A DNA stretch of 64,000 nucleotides from the NCBI GenBank assembly GCA_021029095.1, contig JAJOHG010000065.1:1-64000 (forward strand). The letters run 5' to 3'. Within the stretch, counting starts at the first letter, position 1. Every line of letters starts with the position of its first letter. A program made the translations under genes and the position numbers. Below the pieces are notes generated by a model. That model was given only the letters and a program-made list of their open reading frames with translations. It ran no database searches and was not told where the DNA came from. This stretch comes from Phellopilus nigrolimitatus. Lineage: Eukaryota; Basidiomycota; Agaricomycetes; Hymenochaetales; Hymenochaetaceae. This document shows positions 9,143 to 20,025 of the stretch, one piece after another.

Positions 9143-12100
9143 CTACAGGGAATTTTCGCGTGCAGTGTAAACAGGGTCTGCATCCAAAATCGCCAACCAT
9201 TTGATGTTGAAACTAACCCAGTCAGCTTTCATCTGGTTAACGACACCGCTAGGCTCGGTTATGGACCTGGTATTAGGGTACGTATGGACGGTAAACCCAG
9301 CCAGCACTGGCACATCTGATGGAGGTCCACCTGACCAAAGACGACATGCGTGAGCAGGGCACTCAGACTGGTAATCTAGCTCCTTATTTCTGGCGTCATA
9401 GACAGGAACTTAATGTACGTCAGTACAGGTAAAAAGAGACAATAAAGCCAGCACATACTTTCAGCATCGTAAGGAAGCGATGGTGACTCGTCGGACATAG
9501 CTGGGCCAGAACTCTCCACAGCAGGAACTGTGCGACGAGCTTTCTTGATAGGGGATGACGACGCATTATAGATCTTGGGCGTGTTTGTAAAGGCGCTCCC
9601 TTGTACAGAAGATAAGTGACTATTTTGAAGCAGTAAGGAGACGCATACGGGTATCAGGTTCAAGCATGGTGCCAACCTCAACGGAGTCTGAGTCCATTTG
9701 GCAGCGGAGGTTGGTTTCCTTGTACCCAAACACCATGTGAATCGCTCCTTGCATGCGCTCAAAGAACATGCCCGGGAAACTCAGATTAGCAACCTGCCTT
9801 TTTCTAGTCATCTTCGACATGAATGGCGTGCCATGGGGGATGTTTGAACTTCGAAGGATGGCTGGAGAAACTGCAGTTGCCATACGAAGGACACCATTGC
9901 CATCCTTGATCGCAACCGTAGGCCTGTTGTCGCAGGAAAGGACTCCAAGCGTCTTCGGATCAGCAAGACTAAGATTGACAGCTGTACCGTATCCTCTCCA
10001 CAAGAGATCGTGGCATGCACGCCTTAGATGGAGACAATCATCAGGATATAAACAAGAAGAGCGAGAGAGAAGACACATACTTTGTATTGTAGAATGCACC
10101 CTCACGCAGAACACTGCTATATTGCACTCCACTATTGAGGGTGCTACTCCCTTTCCAGTCACGGAACGTCTTTGGACTTAAGCGTAACAGCGTCAGCATT
10201 AGATCCCATACATAACCAGGCTAGAAAGAGTTACGAACAAGATTGCGACCAACGTCTTACGCAGTTGCTGTGACTTTTTTTCCAGACAAGGGTCAAGCGT
10301 ACCAGTGTCCATCATAAGGTCGAAACTTCCTGAGTAGCCGCTGAAAACAAATATGTCAAGAAGCGATCAGAGGAATACAATAATAATGCAGTACGCACTT
10401 GTCCTTTGGTTTTACCTTATTGTCCCCGAATGCTGAGCCTAACTCTTCATCAGAAGAGAGTTCTCTACATTGTGAAACGGTGAGCGAGCAAACAGATAAG
10501 TTTAAATGAGAACGTACTGATCTTGCTTTTCAACAGGTGCCTTGACCATGTCGGATGGTGTCTGAACCTTGCCTTTCCTAGAGGAAACGTTCATAAACTA
10601 TTTAAGTAGTAGATAGTGTGTCTTACCCTTTTTTACTAGTCGCTTTCTTCTTTAAGGATGCAGCCGCTCTTTGACAAGATCAGCGTCTGCTCCCTAGATG
10701 AGCACAATGAACGCACCTGGGTTTCTCTGCTTCACCCCGATTTCCATCATTGCTCCTGTCATCCTCACTTGCATCAAAGCGAAGCTTTCTTGCAGGCTTG
10801 CCTATGTCAATCTTTGCCTTAGCAACAGGCTTCTTACGAGGCGTGACAGGCATCGCAAGGACACTGGAAGCAGGATGTTATACGTTTGATCATAAGTATG
10901 ATGAAAACCTACTCGTCTTCGTCTTCTTCCAGTGGGACGTTGGTAGACTTTACAGATGCTGAACGCTTAGGTCTTGTTTCAATAACGACCTCAGGTTGTA
11001 AGCGGCTATATAAATATAACAATTAGCAATCAAGTAGTAAGACAAGTCGCATACGTACCGAGAGCGTGTACTTTTAACAGGAACATACTCATCGTCTTCT
11101 TCCTCTGAGACTTCCTCCTCACTTTCGCTGTCACCTTGAATACCTTTCTGAGCCTTCCGCTCACCTTCACCATCGTCTTCCTCCTCCTCATCTTCCTGCC
11201 CATCCTCATCCTCATCTTCGTCCACATCCTGCTGTTCCTGCTCATCCTGCTCATCCTCATCTAGCTCTTCCTCATCCTGCTCCTCCTCTTCAGCATCATC
11301 GCCATTCCCCTCCTCAGCCGCATGGTCATCGATAGCACCAACCGAGTCCTCATCGTCAGAGGGCGTCGGGGTTCTCTCACTGGAAAGCAAAATGAGGTGT
11401 TTGACGTTTAAGGTAAAGTCACAAAAAGACGCACATTTTGGGCTTCTTGATAGGCTTTCGTGAGGTATGACTTTGCCTGGTGTACGAATATTATCACATA
11501 GCACACAATGACAAATTTAGAGAAGAAAACAAACTTCTTGACTTTGACATTGTCCTCGGCCTCTTTTGCAGGCGAAACTTGAGAGATACGGCGCCTAAGA
11601 GTAGTAGGTCAGTATAAGACAAGAGAAGAAAAGAAAGTAGTCACTTACTTTGCAGGCTTGGAGACAGGCACTTTCTTGACAGACGCGGTCTTCATATTTT
11701 GGGATGAAGTCATCTTACTTGGAGACGGAGTAGGAGGGTCTGAGTGCAGGTCCCTAAACAAAGCGGTGAGATTGAGAGAATGAGGGATCAGTGAGTAACG
11801 TACACAGCATGTTTAGCACGGCTCCTCTTTGGAGTCTGAGGCGTCACAGGAGGAGGAGAAGCTTCAGCAACAGATGCAGTATCGCCATCACCAGACCTGC
11901 TCAGAAGTTATAAGAAGAAAGGGGAAGGAGTAGACAGAAATCAACGAACTGTTCATTCTCAGAGACAGGAACGAGCTCTGGAGACTTAACCTTCTTGCCC
12001 ACAGTACGTCGTCCCTTTCCTGTGGAATTGGGGGTCGGTTTCGGAGGTGGCTCATCAGACCCAGACGATACTCTTAATATAAAAAGATTAACAGGATTCA

Positions 12101-12281
12101 AAAGTGTTACGTAGGAAATTGCTCACTCGATTGTGTCTGTTTTCTTGGACGTGACTTGCTTCTTGGATGCGGCTTGCTTCTTCACTGGGCTATTCGTGGC
12201 TGGCTTAGCTCGTCTTCGTAGAGTGTATGTAAGTCATAAGGGGAGCAAATGAAAAAAAGACCCGCACGATTTCGGAGGCAT
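9143..12281 (-). CDS. Many-exon gene of unknown function; basic/acidic N-terminal half, globular C-terminal half
   Basis: Start ATG at 12281 (MPPKSRAKPAT...) and stop at 9143-9145. About a dozen short exons separated by 45-70 base introns with GTRNGT donors and YAG acceptors can be read. The N-terminal half is low complexity: Lys/Ser/Pro stretches such as KKQAASKKQVTSKK, then a long Glu/Asp tract (about 11,100-11,390). The C-terminal half reads RACHDLLWRGYGTAVNLSL..., ...NLSFPGMFFERMQGAIH... and finally SGGPPSDVPVLAGFTVHTYP. The charge pattern suggests a nuclear or chromatin-associated protein, but no catalytic motif is recognised. I recall similar proteins only as hypothetical fungal ones. 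It shares a ~450-base divergent upstream region with the plus-strand gene at 12,732. Exon edges near 9,380-9,470 are not settled. Confidence 0.6.
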
Positions 12282-12731
12282 AGTCAATCACTTGTAACAA
12301 TGCGGAAGATGAAGATAGCGGTCGTACATATGAGTTTGAGGGGATTTTATAGGCAAACCTCACAGACAGTGGATCACATGGGACGCTCGGACATACGATA
12401 GTTGAATGACTAAAAAATGAGTCGCCTATCAGTAAATCCTCATGGAAGAGACTACTTTGACCATTTACAGACACTGTACGGACATGTGTTTACAAGATAG
12501 TGTCGGCCTAAAGAGCCGACAACAATATTCAGGGCTGCTCAGGCGAAAAAGACCTCTATGGAGAAAGTAAATCAACAAGCGAAATTAGCCATATCACGCA
12601 GAGCATCATAGAACATACTCTCCAGAAATTCAGCCAGGAGCATGTGACAAACCCGGTCCGAAAATGTCTACTTGAATTTACCTGACGCTGCAACGGAAGC
12701 TACGTACATCCATTCTTCTAAAAACAAAGGC
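12282..12731. promoter_or_regulatory. Divergent intergenic region between two spliced genes
   Basis: About 450 bases lie between the ATG of the minus-strand acidic gene (12281) and the ATG of the plus-strand 295-residue gene (12732). No coding exon was recognised here. The head-to-head layout suggests a shared promoter region, but no specific site could be identified. Confidence 0.4.
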
Positions 12732-13959
12732 ATGGACATCCTGTACGACTTTGAAGCAGCTGGTCAGTACATGCAAGCTCAAATAATGGTTTACAAAGTC
12801 CACTCACATACGACACAGCGTGCAGTCTAGAGGTTCTAGCAGAGAATAGAATAAAGGGCACTGAAGATAAGAGCCTGTACCTTTCCGAAACGAACCTGGT
12901 GAGTGGTGGTCGTAACAATGCCAAAGTACGATGAATGTAACTGATATCTTGTGCATGAGATCGACAAATGCGATAGCAAGCGGACGGGAGAGCCTGAAGG
13001 ATGGAGGCTAGTTTTACATGAAAGCGCTGAAACCAATGATGTCGAGGCGACATTCAGAGTACAAGGCATGCTCGCGAAGTTGGATATGAAACCTGTAGTG
13101 AAGTGAGTACAGTATTCTCTAATATGGTAAGCTGATGTAAAGCAAGAGTTCAGTGCACCTCAGAAAGGAGACGCAAGGTACCTCAGTAATAACGTGGTAC
13201 TGACAGGGCTGTCTAAACCATCTTTTGACCGAGTTGTTGACAACATAGCCTACTTTGATCGTAAGCTCTCCAGAGAGTTTGCGGACGACGAATGGCAATC
13301 TTGGACGCCTACAACTTTTGAAGGGCACCGCTCCTTTGCCGCTTCCAACCGCATGTTGACACCCATTTGGCAGTGTCGTAATGCGGAGTCCATGCCTCTT
13401 CCTCCTGCCTTTGATCCTAGAGGTGTACTTAGTGACCTTGTAGACAAAGGCGAGGGCAAGTTTCTCCCAGACAACGAGATCAAGTTGTATGAGAATATTG
13501 GTGGCCGGTCAGTTGACAGAAGATCAAAACACACGCTTGCAATTTGAGGTTAATACCGTTGAATTATCAGGTACAAGAAGGTCGCTCCAACTCGTTTTCG
13601 GCTGGGCGACATTGTTGAGTCACAGATCTCATTTGTGGCCATTCCTTCGAAAGATAAGAAGCAGCACAAGATGAAGATTGTTTTGCGCGCTCTGGCCATC
13701 GAAGATACCACGCCAACGCAGGTGAGTCGATATTAGCTAATTTCAAGACACACATAATATTGACCACTTACTCGAACAGGCAGCTGCCCAGAAGCGCATG
13801 GTCGCCTTAGAAAAGAAGCGTAAAAGAACACCTTGTGATCTAGGAGAAGGATCTGGTAAACGCGCAACGCTTGTTCGACTCACAGGTTATGGCGAAGACG
13901 AGGAGGATCATGTAAAGACAACAAGGTCACGGCTGGATGATATGAGGATTGATCAGTAA
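12732..13959 (+). CDS. Seven-exon gene for a 295-residue protein of unknown function (Agaricomycete-expanded family)
   Basis: Exons 12732-12762, 12831-12898, 12981-13102, 13143-13177, 13207-13507, 13571-13721 and 13780-13959 join with consistent phase into 295 codons plus stop; every intron is GT-AG and 29-78 bases long. The product begins MDILYDFEAAE. It contains RTGEPEGWRLVLHESAE, then the central block LSKPSFDRVVDNIAYFDRKL and SWTPTTFEGHR. It ends in a Lys-rich tail (KKRKRTPCDLGEGSGKR) that could be a nuclear localisation signal. I recall the GLSKPSFD...EFADDEWQSWTP block from a large family of hypothetical proteins in mushroom genomes; no function is known to me. The gene is tail-to-tail with the dioxygenase-like gene (stops 191 bases apart) and divergent from the acidic gene. 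The 29-base intron 4 is short; reading through it is an alternative. Confidence 0.72.
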
Positions 13960-14150
13960 AGGAATATATATACATTGCGCTCATGTAGCAGTCTCATTGG
14001 AATGGCATCGCAGACTAAGCAGACTAAGCAGAGAAAATGCATATTGTAATTGGGGATATTTTACAAAGGAAACAAGAAGACTAGTACAGAGGTGAAGAGA
14101 AACAAAATGAAAAACAGGTACCATATTTACAGAGAAAAAAAAAGTAGTAG

Positions 14151-17100
14151 CTAATAACGTCGTTTCTTTTTTACAAGAGGATGAGTCTTGAGTCGAAAGA
14201 TCTTACATAATAAGTGCTCAAACACGTAAATGTCAAAATGGGGTGTTGAAGGGTCTTTACACTTTTGATCTTTAAATACTTTATCACAATACCTGAAAAA
14301 TTTGAGGAATATATCAATATTCTCCTCTGTACCCTGCTTTCCATCCACCAAGGCACCCTCATTGTTCTTTTTCTTGACCACATTCAGAAGCCCGAGATCC
14401 TTGAGACCACCTGCTGCACCTAAGTCCAAATTAAGAATGAAACGTGCAAAATCTCTTTCAGAAGGAGCTGGTAGTGCACCAGCATACAGCAAATCTAGGC
14501 ATATGAGATATGAAGTAAGTGCCCCAATTCCTGAGCACTCCTTTGTCTTATTCAAGAATTTATGCGCAGAGAAGAAAGTTAATGTCCTATTCTTTTCCTG
14601 ATCATGTCTGAACTTCAAGAACAGCTCTGCTGCTTTCCAGAGTTGTGAAGCATTACTGGTATGGCGCTGCCATGATGGATTCCCATAAGCCCTAATATCA
14701 CAAAGATACAAAGAGTCAGGAGGATTTTCTGGCTTGTTTGCATAGGAGCTTTCTCCTTGCTCAGGGCTTGTTTTCTTCTTGGAAGGGGGGCGTGGAACAG
14801 GAGGTATAGGAGAGTCTGGACCATTATAATGTCCAACAATTTCTGCATAATCTTCTACAGAGTCAAAAAAGACATATGCATCCTTCTTGACAATATCGCA
14901 TCCAAATGATATAGCTCTGAAGACAAAAATGCTGAAGATGCCTTGTACAGTCAAGACAGAATCCTCTGAGAAAGGAGACTTCCGATAGTGCTCATACTCA
15001 GGAGGACCACCAGTTACAAGCTCTGGATGAAGTGAATTCTTTCGAGAGGGCGCGTCATCTCTAAAAGGCAGATACTTGTCTAGTTCCCTTTTTGCCCATA
15101 CTTGTGTATCATTCTCCTCCTTGGAGAAGTCACTAGCTAGAGGGACCAGTTCATTCCAGAACTTAGAAAGCTCAGCAAAAGCGCGGACTTGATTTTCAGT
15201 CAGACCGTCATGATTTGTACTTTCAGACTGTGAGTCTGATGACAGTGAGGATGCAGGTGGCAACTGCACATTCTCTGGCTCAGGAACAGATCTGTAAATC
15301 CTATGAATCTGCTGGGCAGGTGTGTCGAGGTCAAGATTGATCTCCTGAACATCAGATGGAAGCAATGCTGGAATTGGTATCACAGACTTTAAACCAGGAT
15401 TAAGTTGGGTCAAAATCTGTTCCAAGAAATGCATATCTTTCTGAAGTCGCTTTTTCTTTGTAATGCTGTCCTGAATTTGCCATTTAAGATATGCAAAGTC
15501 TTCAAAACTGGGTCCTTTGAAAAGAAATGTGAATGGTGTCCTGAACGCCTGTTGAACTTTGTCACAGAGAAATATGCCTAGCGATCCTGTGCTCAGTAGC
15601 ATGGTGTGCACAAATTGTCCCTTTGTTTTCCACAAATTGCGATGGCGTGTATTTTTAATACTCTGCAGGCCTATCCACTGAGCTAAAACAGAAAGGACAA
15701 GGTCCAAAAGCTGATGTTGTTTATCCTCAAGTGATGAGTACTCTGTACTAAGAACAATCTCTGCAACAGGATCATAAATCAGATCTGTACTGTCATCCAA
15801 GTCTGCATCACAGTCTTCATCCTCTACAACTTCATCCTCTCCATCACTATCAGAGTTAGAAGGAGATGGGGAAGACCGCTGGTGGCTTTCCAAGTATTCA
15901 GAATCAGAAGGATCATCCAAGAGATCATCTTTTTCGCCTGAGGGAGAAGCCTACACAATTATAAAAATCAGACAATTGTAAACCAATATAAGAAAACAAC
16001 ATACTAAGCTTGAGCTTTGAGAATTATCATACTGAGGAAATACATCGCTAAAAGGTATCTTGACTGTTGAGAATCTACCAGCCTGGTCAACACTGTTCAT
16101 TTTTTCTGCAATCATCCTTGCAGTAGGTCTAATCCAGGAACCAATACCATCTGGCCTGTCATCTGCAGAGAGGAGATTTTCCAGGTCCTTGCAATACCCA
16201 ATGGCAGAGTCCTTCACAGGACCATTTAGCCAATCCCATACTAAGTAATATGAGACCATGTGGAGAGCTTGATAATATCGAGCAAACAGATCCAAATTAG
16301 TGGAAGGCTTTAAAGCTGCATTCATGCCAAGCAAAGATTGACGAGTTTCCATGACATCTTTGATACTGGTAGGTGGATTTGGGGATATGCGAAAACGGTC
16401 CATCAAACCACCAAAAGAAGACACATATGAATTCCACTCCACGTTCTTAGGAGTCTCAATTTGAAGAGCTTTGAACATCTCTCGGTCAAGGACAAGATTG
16501 TCAAAGTGGTGGATAAAACCAAGACGAGACCGTGAGCGCTTTTTGGGAGGCTGTCCATCTTCTTCATCTAGATCCTCATCCCGGTGCTCATCATCATCAG
16601 CAATGGCTTTAGATCCTAGAGAACATAATAGTTAGTTTACATGACTAGAATGAGTATATTTGAGAGCTGCTCACTTCTTTTCCGTTCCTTTGGAGGATTC
16701 TCCACTACAGACTCTTCAGCTGTCCTTGAGAACAAGTGCCCATTTTTTGAAGGTAGAAGGCATTCTGAGGCATTATAGGCATCTCTAAACTGTTGCTCTT
16801 TCTCCCTTAGCACCCCCTGCTTATCCAACAATCCACCTGGAGCATTCTCCCAAGTCAAGTCATGAACATATTCACCCTTCTGCGCATCATGCCAGGAAAA
16901 GGCAGACATGAATTTTTCAGTGTCAATGTAGAGTCTTCTATCTGAAGACATCTGTGACACAACACCTTGGGATAGCTGCAACAGTGATCTAGATATGAAC
17001 ACCTGGGCAGAGCGTACATCCAATATGGCATCAGAATCTCTAGCCATATTAAGACCAGATCTCGATAATTGCTCTGGAGTAAGATCAGGTAGACGTCTGT

Positions 17101-19192
17101 CAACCTCAATGATAGAATTGGCGCTGGCAGAAGCTAATGACATCAAGCCTGTTCTCTCCATAGCACGCTCGCTAGGATAGCATATAAATGTCAAGCGAAT
17201 GGCATCTTTACGTGGGGGCACGTCAGGATCCAAAGAACGTGGAGGACTACCACCGTGGTATTGTAGACCTTTGAAAGCTAACAACTTGTAGTTTTCTACT
17301 GCCACATAGATGCCTAGTTCAAAAAGGAAGAAATTTCCTTGATGAAGGCCTGGGAGATTTCCAAAACTGAACATCATAGTAAGAGATGCAATATGGTCAC
17401 CCATGTCTCTATGGCTACCACCCGCAACACCAAGTGATGGTTTAAGGGAAATGCTGGAATTAAAAGGTACAGCACCAGCCGCGTTCATCTGTGTGGCATT
17501 AAAAAACCCTTTGTTTAGTGGGTTTCCAATAGGCGGAATGTTTCGGATATCTGCCCTCTCCATAGCATCTTTGACCATGTCAGCTGGACCCCATTGTAGT
17601 CCCCTGCTGGCATATCCTATGGCTCCCTAAAGTAAAGCAAGTACATATTAATTATCTATTGTAATTTCTATGATAGTTGTAAGAAATAGTTACCCAGTTT
17701 AGATCTTTATAAAGACCAAGAGAAGCATTGTCCTTGGAAACAGCTCGCGATATGTTTTTAGATGGATGGAGAAGACTTCTAGGGGCCTCCATGGTCATGC
17801 TTGTTTGGTAGCATCGATCACCTTGTCGTATATTTTTTGAACGTAAAGCATGCCTTTCAAAAGCAAGACCACCTTTTTTCGAGCCATCCATACAAGCCAC
17901 TTCACCCATAATATCTTGTTTCAGATACTCCAGTCGATCAATGAATTCTTCGACATAAGGAAACTCCTTGTCAGGATCAGAGTCGTCTTTGGCTTCCATG
18001 AAAGCTCTATCAAAGCAAAAGCCTTTGCAAACATCATGCTCAGGTTTCATAGACCCTTTGACATTCCTGCAGAATATGGAGTCTCCAGAATAGAGCTCCA
18101 TAAATCCCATGTCATACAGTTCAGTTTTACTGGTGGTCATGGGAATCTGTAGACCTTTGTAGAACTTATTATTGTTGTACAGTTCTTTTGGATCTGCCAA
18201 ATATACAAATGCTCGGCCATGGGGCCACTGGGGGTGTTGTGCAGACTCGTACAGGAGAAACTGAGGGAGCCTTGGATCTCTGTTAGGAGACAACTGCACA
18301 TATTCCGGTTGTAAGGGAGGGTCTTCATTCACTAGAGTTTTAAAAAAAGTATATTGTCAGCACTCATTTATTAATATATATGAACTGGCAAGAAGAGAGA
18401 CAGAAATGAAAGGTACAGTAGGAGCACCTTACTTCACAATAATTCCATTAGAAGTAGATGGACTTACTTGGGGAAGGAGGTGTGTAATCCATGTGATCAA
18501 AATAATTTGTGTTGGAATTCTAGATAAGCATTATATGAGCACTCAGAATTAGAAATAAATAATAAATAAACGAACCCCATTGATAACAGGGTGGACAGAA
18601 TGTCTTGGATCTAATGTATCATTATCATCAGACAGTGAAATCAGTAAATGAGCATTTAATAATATATTTTGTTTTGTAGCCCACCTAGAGTTCTGCCAGA
18701 CAAAGATTCGTGGTCTGCAATCACATTTAGAATTATGACTTAATTATCGTGATGGAAGAATATACCTTCAGGGCCTTCTTCATCCTCAACTTGAATGTCA
18801 TTAGGTCCTTGAACTTCAAAGTAATATTTCAGCAGATAGCAAGAACAAATTTGTATAAAACGCACAAAAGTTCATGGTTACATCAAGAATTCCCTCATGT
18901 AAATTGATTGTTGAACTTTCAGTAACAAATCGTGAATCAGGTATCTCAGATAATTCATCAGCCTAGAAAGCAGATTAATTAGTTTCCAGAAAGTATATCA
19001 GAAAAGGCAAACTCACCAGCTGAGAAGTATTCTGCGCTGGCTCTTCATGTGCTATGATTGGATATGGGTTTAGAAATTGACAATACCTAGAATGATTAAC
19101 TTGAATTTATACTCACTATCCATGAGCTGTTGAGTTTGAGTACCAGCGTCCAGTTCAGATGTAGATCCAAAGTTTGATGTAGAATGTGACAT
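14151..19192 (-). CDS. Large spliced gene with a 2-oxoglutarate/Fe(II) dioxygenase signature, possibly TET/JBP-like
   Basis: The last six exons join in phase: 18714-18576, 18519-18468, 18331-17694, 17626-16675, 16615-16005 and 15950-14151 (about 1,395 residues; stop after KKKRRY). Four small 5' exons begin at ATG 19192 (MSHSTSNFGST...) but leave a one-base phase conflict before the exon at 18714, so the N-terminus is uncertain. In the exon at 17626-16675 lies SHRDMGDHIAS (His codon 17413-17411) and, 52 residues on, LQYHGGSPP (His codon 17257-17255), followed by RLTFICYPS. This fits the HxD...H...R metal and 2OG-binding pattern of the double-stranded beta-helix dioxygenases. Basidiomycete genomes carry expanded TET/JBP-type dioxygenases linked to transposons, hence the tentative assignment. 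The N- and C-terminal regions are not recognised; acidic serine-rich tracts occur near 15,780-15,900 (DEEDEV-like). Confidence 0.6.
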
Positions 19193-20025
19193 TCTACAAA
19201 GTAATCACTATAAAGATTTATCAATTAACATCACAGAGAGACAAACTTACTTTGAGCTACTGAATATATATGAATATAAATGACCTACACAAATACAGGC
19301 AGGAAAAAAAAAGACGTACAATAGCAGACTAGGTCAAGTTTTGATAGAGAAGAGGCAGGTTATTGAAGAGAGACAGAGGCGATAGGACAATTTATGGCTG
19401 TAAAACAGTCACAAACCGGCCGGGGATGGGAGTAAAAACCTGTAAAACAAAAATGCCCTGCAAAGACAAAAGGCACAGATTGTAGTCTATAGTTAATTTA
19501 ATAGAGAGAAGATTAGTATTAGAAGTAATGTGGGAAGCTAAGGAAGAAGACCTATGCGTTCTAGATAACAAAAAGAATTGATCGACAGATAGATCGACTA
19601 GATTGACGTATAGATCGACGTGGGTCCCTGAAAATACTTCCAGTTAATAACCCAACTTAAGATATATAAGAGATCTGAACCAAATTGCCTCGGAAGGCGA
19701 CTACAAAGAAATAAAGTCAGTATAAAATATTATAGGTAGCCGAGAAAGAAAAGAAAAAAACTAACCTAAATAAGAGCAATAGAATTTGTAATTCAGGGCC
19801 AAGATAAATTTGAAAAACCAAGGTGAAGCCAAAAACACCCAAAGAATTTTTTTAAGGGAGCCAGAATTTGCGTAGGAAAGCAGCAGCAAAAGTCAGACAG
19901 TAGATGATGGTGGTAAGAGAGAGAGAGAGGGAACGAGGTCGAAGCCATCATTTCATTCTGTCAAACCTTGCCAGACATCAGAGTTTAATGTACATCGCTA
20001 TTCGGATTACTCCTATCTACACATG
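19193..20025. other. AT-rich gene-free stretch and junction with GC-rich DNA
   Basis: No coding signal is evident. Composition changes abruptly near 19,990-20,025, where the truncated white-collar gene begins. A short AG-repeat run lies at 19,917-19,932. The window's largest compositional step may mark a rearrangement or insertion edge. Confidence 0.5.

Noticed and set aside
9620..10162. A separate 180-residue minus-strand gene
   Set aside because: It begins upstream of a likely acceptor and its last residues run through an intron (GTATGC...ACAAG at about 9,610-9,650); it fits better as exons of the 9,143-12,281 gene.
10950..11504. A single-exon acidic protein of 184 residues
   Set aside because: The frame ends inside introns at both sides; neighbouring GT-AG introns show that it is one exon of the longer minus-strand gene starting at 12,281.
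14151..15920. A stand-alone 589-residue gene
   Set aside because: Its open frame starts without ATG just after an acceptor at 15,950, and the preceding exons join in phase, so it is the last exon of a larger gene.
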